NCBI GenBank assembly: GCA_902783705.1 | Contig: CACZSA010000177.1 | Span: forward strand, 1-8,858 | Length of the DNA: 8,858 bases | Source: an uncultured Ruminococcus sp. | GTDB taxonomy: Bacteria > Bacillota > Clostridia > Oscillospirales > CAG-272 | Direction of reading: 5' to 3' | Shown here: positions 5,673 through 8,858 of the stretch, piece after piece | Position numbering within the stretch: the stretch's first letter is position 1 | Layout: every line of letters starts with the position of its first letter | The notes under the pieces: generated by a model | Seen by the model: the letters and a program-made list of their open reading frames with translations, nothing else | Told to the model about the DNA's origin: nothing | Databases searched by the model: none | Made by a program: the position numbers and the translations under genes

Positions 5673-6268
5673 CAGGATGGGTTTTGCAGGAGTCCTCTCA
5701 CTTTTGCCTTCACACGATACAATGCGTTGCTGACAGACTTTTTGTCACACCGGAGCTGCTCAGCGATTCTTCCAACGGACATACCCTTACGATACAGGTC
5801 AAACACATCTTTTTCATGCGGCGCGAGCGCCTGACGGATCCGGCGCACCAGATCCGCGGAGTCTTCGGCTTCGATCAGGACCGCGAGCGGGTCGTGATCC
5901 CCCCCGGGATCGGGAACCCCTTCGCTCCGCCGCCGCTTCCTCTGCGCCGTCCGCGTCCTGCGCAGCTCGGAGATGAGCGCGTTGTTCACGCAGATTTTCG
6001 CGTAGAGGCCGAACGTCACCGATTTGCCCCGCCCGTCAGGATCGTAGGTCATCGCGGCCCGGTATAGAGCCAGCGCGGCGATCTGGGCGAGATCCTCGGC
6101 TCCGTGCGCCGCGTCTTCGGATTCGAAGGACGGCAGGAAACGCGCCGCCGCCGATTCGGTCAGGCTCCGGTAGCGCGCGGCGAGGGCTTCAAACGCCTCC
6201 CCGTCACCCATGCGGATCCGTTCCAGAAGCGCCGGTATTTCCTCGCCGGAAACGGTTGGATCCTTCAA
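5672..6268 (-). CDS. RNA polymerase sigma factor, SigH-like (sigma-70 family)
   Basis: This 198-residue protein contains sigma regions 2 and 4 only. Region 2 spans ~22-104: GDGEAFEALAARYRSL, then AEDLAQIAALALYRAAMTYDP for core RNA polymerase binding and -10 recognition, then FGLYAKICVNNALISELRR. Region 4 spans ~140-195 with the helix-turn-helix APHEKDVFDLYRKGMSVGRIAEQL and DKKSVSNALYRVKAKVRGLL. The region 4 pattern matches Bacillus SigH closely (LERKVLALYLDGRSYQEI, KSIDNALQRVKRKL), so it resembles SigH more than a typical extracytoplasmic-function factor. SigH directs early stationary-phase and sporulation genes in Bacillus; whether that holds here is inference. It is slightly shorter than Bacillus SigH (~218). 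The start is TTG at 6268, supported by GGAGAG seven bases upstream. No adjacent anti-sigma gene is present. Confidence 0.85.
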   Translation of the reverse strand: MKDPTVSGEEIPALLERIRMGDGEAFEALAARYRSLTESAAARFLPSFESEDAAHGAEDLAQIAALALYRAAMTYDPDGRGKSVTFGLYAKICVNNALISELRRTRTAQRKRRRSEGVPDPGGDHDPLAVLIEAEDSADLVRRIRQALAPHEKDVFDLYRKGMSVGRIAEQLRCDKKSVSNALYRVKAKVRGLLQNPS

Positions 6269-6275
6269 GCAGAGA

Positions 6276-6281
6276 CTCTCC
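6276..6281 (-). promoter_or_regulatory. Ribosome binding site supporting a TTG start
   Basis: The minus strand reads GGAGAG, then seven bases, then TTG at 6268. The next in-frame ATG is codon 20, inside sigma region 2, and would truncate the domain. This site therefore decides the unusual start codon. Confidence 0.7.
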
Positions 6282-6310
6282 AGAAAAGATGATACAATAC
6301 TCTATGTACC

Positions 6311-6338
6311 ATTATATCACAAAGGATGAATTTGTCAA
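6311..6338 (-). promoter_or_regulatory. Consensus sigma-A promoter for the sigma factor gene
   Basis: On the minus strand a perfect TTGACA (6338-6333) and a perfect TATAAT (6316-6311) are separated by 16 bases, and TGA before the -10 gives an extended element. Transcription would start near 6304, leaving a ~36-base leader. The AT-rich stretch 6339-6371 upstream could act as an UP element. Confidence 0.9.
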
Positions 6339-6371
6339 GAGATTTTTCAAAATTTCTTAATGATTTTCGGT

Positions 6372-6419
6372 AAAAAAGTGCACCCCGCCCTCTTTTCCGG
6401 TGAAAAAGCACAGGGCGGG
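6372..6419 (-). terminator. Probable terminator of the DUF4364 gene
   Basis: On the minus strand CCCGCCCT (6419-6412) pairs with AGGGCGGG (6391-6384) across a 20-base loop. GTGCAC and six T (6377-6372) follow. The stem is strong, but the loop is large and the T run starts six bases after the stem, so efficiency is uncertain. It lies ~95 bases past the stop at 6513 and just upstream of the sigma factor promoter. Confidence 0.6.
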
Positions 6420-6512
6420 AACACAAATCGTCATTCGGTTCGTTCAATTCTGAAAAACTTGCGAATACGCTATACAACTTCTTATCCACCCCGGACGCGG
6501 CAGCGGGGATAA

Positions 6513-7124
6513 TTATTTTTCAAAAAGATAATTCACATTCCCCGTGACGATCGCGAGGAGTCCGCGGTAGACGACGTCGGGTTTGTCCTCGAAGTTCATG
6601 CGCATCCGCTGCACCTGCATGTAGGAATCCGCGCGCAGATCGAGCTTGAACGCGAGACCGTCGCGGTCGGTGATCTGGCAGTGGAAGATGTACCCTTCCC
6701 CGTCGCGCTCGATGCTGTGGTTCCATACCGCGCCGCGCTTCTCGAGCGACAGGTGCCGCATCGCGCTGACGTAGCTCTTCTCCCGCACCGCCGCGAGGAG
6801 GAGATCGTCCGAGAGTCCCCGCGCGATCATCCGGCCCGTGTCCGTCACGGCATAGAGGTCGCGGGATTCGGACTTCTCGTCCGTCGGACGCTCCTCGGCG
6901 CCTTTCTCGGTTTCCGATGCCTCCGGCGTCTCCGGCTCCTCGCGGGCGATGTGCCCGTCGTTCAGGAGCTCGTGGAAGCAGGTGACGAAATCAAAGTAAT
7001 CGACGTAGCCGTCGCGGATCACGATGGCGGCGAGGTCGTTGTATTCAAGGGGATAGCCGACCTTTTCCAGCAGGTAGAGGATGAAGACCTTCACCTGCTC
7101 CGGCGAATGAAATGTTTCCGGCAT
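6513..7124 (-). CDS. DUF4364 family winged-helix protein
   Basis: This 203-residue cytoplasmic protein matches the DUF4364 pattern widespread in Clostridia. Residues ~8-60 form a winged-helix start (QVKVFILYLLEKVGYPLEYNDL, DGYVDYFDFVTCFHELLNDGHI), and YAVTDTGRMIARGL (91-104) is the usual wing. A C-terminal alpha/beta domain at ~117-195 (SIERDGEGYIFHCQITDRDG, LRADSYMQVQRMRMNFE) completes the family. DUF4364 proteins are thought to be transcription regulators related to PadR/MarR-type folds, but their targets are not known to me. An acidic Glu/Pro/Ser-rich insert at ~62-89 sits between the recognition helix and the wing, a place usually occupied by only a few residues. The ATG at 7124 has a weak binding site (GAGTGA seven bases away). 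No clear promoter is visible in the 66 bases between it and the upstream terminator. Confidence 0.85.
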   Translation of the reverse strand: MPETFHSPEQVKVFILYLLEKVGYPLEYNDLAAIVIRDGYVDYFDFVTCFHELLNDGHIAREEPETPEASETEKGAEERPTDEKSESRDLYAVTDTGRMIARGLSDDLLLAAVREKSYVSAMRHLSLEKRGAVWNHSIERDGEGYIFHCQITDRDGLAFKLDLRADSYMQVQRMRMNFEDKPDVVYRGLLAIVTGNVNYLFEK

Positions 7125-7190
7125 GATGGTTCACTCAACTTTCCGCTTTTCTTCCATAATTTGCGCGCCGCGGCGGATGGCAGGGGAACG

Positions 7191-7219
7191 AAAAACGGGA
7201 AGTCGGAGGCTCCCCGTTT
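7191..7219 (-). terminator. Strong terminator of the peptide-binding protein gene
   Basis: On the minus strand AACGGGGAG pairs with CTTCCCGTT (7218-7210 with 7202-7194; nine pairs with one G-U) around a 7-base loop. The T run continues directly from the 3' arm. It lies ~53 bases past the TGA stop at 7272. Confidence 0.88.
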
Positions 7220-7239
7220 CGGTTTCGTCTTGCCCCTTG

Positions 7240-7262
7240 CGCCGTCCGCGTTTGTCCGGCGC
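7240..7262. repeat. GC hairpin between stop codon and terminator
   Basis: GCGCCG (7240-7245) pairs with CGGCGC (7257-7262) across an 11-base loop that itself contains GTCCG-type repeats. No T-tract follows on the minus strand. It sits ~9 bases after the stop of the binding-protein gene and could protect the mRNA 3' end. Only one copy is present in the window. Confidence 0.5.
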
Positions 7263-7271
7263 GGGTCAGGA

Positions 7272-8858
7272 TCAGTTTCCGCCCTCGGCAGCAGCCGCGG
7301 CTTCAGCCTGTTCCTCGGTGGTTTCGGTTCTGGCCTTCCAGGTCATGTAGTCCTTGAGCTGGGTCTTCTTGAAGTCCCGCGTGCCGTAGTAGGTGGACTT
7401 GATGCCGGAGAGCTCGGTGGTGTAGACGTAGGCGTCCTGCAGGAAGATGATCGGGCAGACGGGCATGTCGTTCATCAGCTTGGCCTCGGCCTGGTGCAGG
7501 ATGGCGGCGCGCGCGGTTCTGTTCTTTTCCGCGAAGGCGGAGTCGATCAGCGCGTTGTATTCTTCATCGGCATAGCCGGTGATGTGACCGTAGAGATCGT
7601 AGGTGTCGGAGTCCATGTCCACGCCGTTGCCGGAGAACTCAACCGCGAACTGGGAGAGCGCGCCGAACGCGTCGGGAGAGAGCATCGTCATGTCGATGGC
7701 GATGACGTCGAAGGAACCCTCGTCGTAGATCTTCTGGAAGTTGTCCTCGGTGAGCTGCGCGTCGGAGTTGACGCGGCCCTTGACGGCCTCAACGGTGACA
7801 TTGAAGCCGAGTCCCGTCCAGACGTCCTTGACATAGTCCGCGATCGCGAGGTCGACCTCGTTGTTGCGCACGGTCAGGGTGAAGGAACCGCTGGAAACGC
7901 CCGCGGAGGAGAGGAGGCTCTTCGCGCCCGCGACGTCTGCCGTTGCGGAGAGGAGCGCGCCGCCCGCATCGCGGAAGGACGTGCCGGAGGTGGTGTCGAA
8001 GACCTTATAGGGGATGTATCCGGTCGCCGGCTTCGCGAAGGTCACGAGGTTGGCCACAGTCTGGCGGTCGATCGCCATGGAGAGCGCGCGGCGGACTTCC
8101 GGCTTCGCGAAGAGGGGATTGGTGGTGTTGAACACGTAGGTGTGCGCCGCCATCATGTCGGTCACGACGGCGGAGGAGGCATACTGCGCGCGGGCGGAAA
8201 GCGGAAGCTCGCCGTCATAGAAGGACTGCGCGGAGGTGAGCGCGAGGAGCTGGGCCTCGGCGTTGCCCACGGAGTAGCTGTTCAGGAGACGGTACGGAAT
8301 GACGTACTTGTCGAGGGGCTCTTCCTTGTCCGCGTCGAGATAGTAGTAGGAGGAACGCTCGAGACGGATCACGGTGCCCATCGCCATTTCCTTCGGGCAG
8401 AACGGGCCGTTCGTCACGATGTTGGTGGTCTTCATTGCCCACTGGTCGGAGCCGTCGTCGGCGCGGTAGCGGGTGATGACGTCCTCACGCAGAGGAACGA
8501 GCGCGATGGAGGAGCAGTTTTCGAAGAACTGGTCGAGGTCCACCTTCTCCTCGAACTGGATCTCGAGGGTGTAGGTGTCGACCGCCGCGACGCCGAGGTC
8601 GTCGATCGTCGCGTCGCCGCGCTTGATGGCACGGGCGTTCTTGATGTCATAGAGGAGGGACGCGGCTTCGCATGCGGAGTCGGGCTCCATGATGCGCTTC
8701 CAGGAGTAGACGTAGTCCGCGGCCTGCACGGAACGGCCGTCGCTCCAGCGGTTGGAGTTCAGGGTCACGAGGATGATGTATTCTCCCTCAGCGTCCTTGT
8801 CGACCTTGTAGCTCTTCATGCCGGCCTTTTTCCACTTGCCGTTCTCGTCAAGGGAGGT
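7272..8858 (-). CDS. Peptide ABC transporter substrate-binding protein, OppA/DppA type (N-terminus outside window)
   Basis: This is a family 5 extracellular solute-binding protein (SBP_bac_5), the lipid-anchored receptor of an oligopeptide ABC importer on the outer face of the membrane. The frame stays open to the window edge: 13 codons (TSLDENGKWKKAG) precede the first internal Met at 8819, so that Met is not the start. About 528 residues are visible; the signal peptide and lipobox Cys are missing. Landmarks are RWSDGRSVQAADYVYSWKR, LLYDIKNARAI, IVTNGPF, NPLFAKPEVRRALSMAIDR and KLMNDMPVCPIIFLQDAY, all typical of OppA-like proteins. The order follows lobe I, lobe II, lobe I. The ligand class (peptide) is inferred from family similarity. 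The C-terminal 14 residues, EEQAEAAAAAEGGN, are a low-complexity Ala/Glu tail not needed by the fold. A strong terminator follows, so any permease genes would lie upstream, to the right of the window. Confidence 0.92.
   Translation of the reverse strand, partial: TSLDENGKWKKAGMKSYKVDKDAEGEYIILVTLNSNRWSDGRSVQAADYVYSWKRIMEPDSACEAASLLYDIKNARAIKRGDATIDDLGVAAVDTYTLEIQFEEKVDLDQFFENCSSIALVPLREDVITRYRADDGSDQWAMKTTNIVTNGPFCPKEMAMGTVIRLERSSYYYLDADKEEPLDKYVIPYRLLNSYSVGNAEAQLLALTSAQSFYDGELPLSARAQYASSAVVTDMMAAHTYVFNTTNPLFAKPEVRRALSMAIDRQTVANLVTFAKPATGYIPYKVFDTTSGTSFRDAGGALLSATADVAGAKSLLSSAGVSSGSFTLTVRNNEVDLAIADYVKDVWTGLGFNVTVEAVKGRVNSDAQLTEDNFQKIYDEGSFDVIAIDMTMLSPDAFGALSQFAVEFSGNGVDMDSDTYDLYGHITGYADEEYNALIDSAFAEKNRTARAAILHQAEAKLMNDMPVCPIIFLQDAYVYTTELSGIKSTYYGTRDFKKTQLKDYMTWKARTETTEEQAEAAAAAEGGN

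Noticed and set aside
6265..6489. A 74-codon minus-strand frame upstream of the sigma factor
   Set aside because: It runs across a terminator and the consensus promoter, has no ribosome binding site and no recognisable feature.
6488..6510. CCCCG...CGGGG hairpin followed by AT-rich sequence on the plus strand, near the DUF4364 stop
   Set aside because: The stem is only five pairs with a 10-base loop, the following T-tract is interrupted and overlaps the end of the coding region, and there is no plus-strand gene for it to end.

Overview
The window looks like chromosomal DNA from a GC-rich member of the Firmicutes, class Clostridia (probably an uncultured Oscillospiraceae- or Christensenellales-like gut lineage). 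The reasons are strong AGGA/GGAGG-type ribosome binding sites, consensus sigma-A promoters in AT-rich gaps, T-tailed hairpin terminators, and a gene set typical of Clostridia: a DUF4364 winged-helix protein, a SigH-like sigma factor, RlmB, and a treble-clef/zinc-ribbon protein. The lineage is inferred from gene content; no rRNA or tRNA is present to confirm it.

All six genes read on the minus strand, so transcription runs from right to left. In that order: (1) the C-terminal ~528 codons of an OppA/DppA-type peptide-binding lipoprotein, cut by the right edge (7272-8858) and closed by a strong terminator; (2) a DUF4364 protein (6513-7124) with its own hairpin terminator; (3) a SigH-like sigma factor (5672-6268) with a near-perfect sigma-A promoter and a TTG start; (4) a ~200 bp gap holding a long interrupted inverted repeat (candidate structured RNA or leader), followed by a 90-residue double zinc-ribbon protein (5201-5473) and its terminator; (5) a promoter, then rlmB (4069-4959), and 26 bases later a giant 1285-codon gene (185-4042) in the same transcript; (6) a tail of two terminators and a further perfect hairpin (1-171).

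The most interesting item is the 1285-residue protein. Its first ~725 residues are an acidic, Cys-free, apparently disordered region with short repeated motifs. The last ~560 residues have the eight-helix layout and landmark order of a P1B-type (metal) P-type ATPase, but the catalytic motifs are eroded (DKTGT to DKNVF, CPC to APL, HP to GP, TGD to TFD, and no GDGxND or TGE). It is best read as a P-type ATPase-like pseudoenzyme of unknown role, co-transcribed with a 23S rRNA methyltransferase. No mobile element, CRISPR array, tRNA or rRNA was seen. No gene-free stretch exceeds 300 bases.
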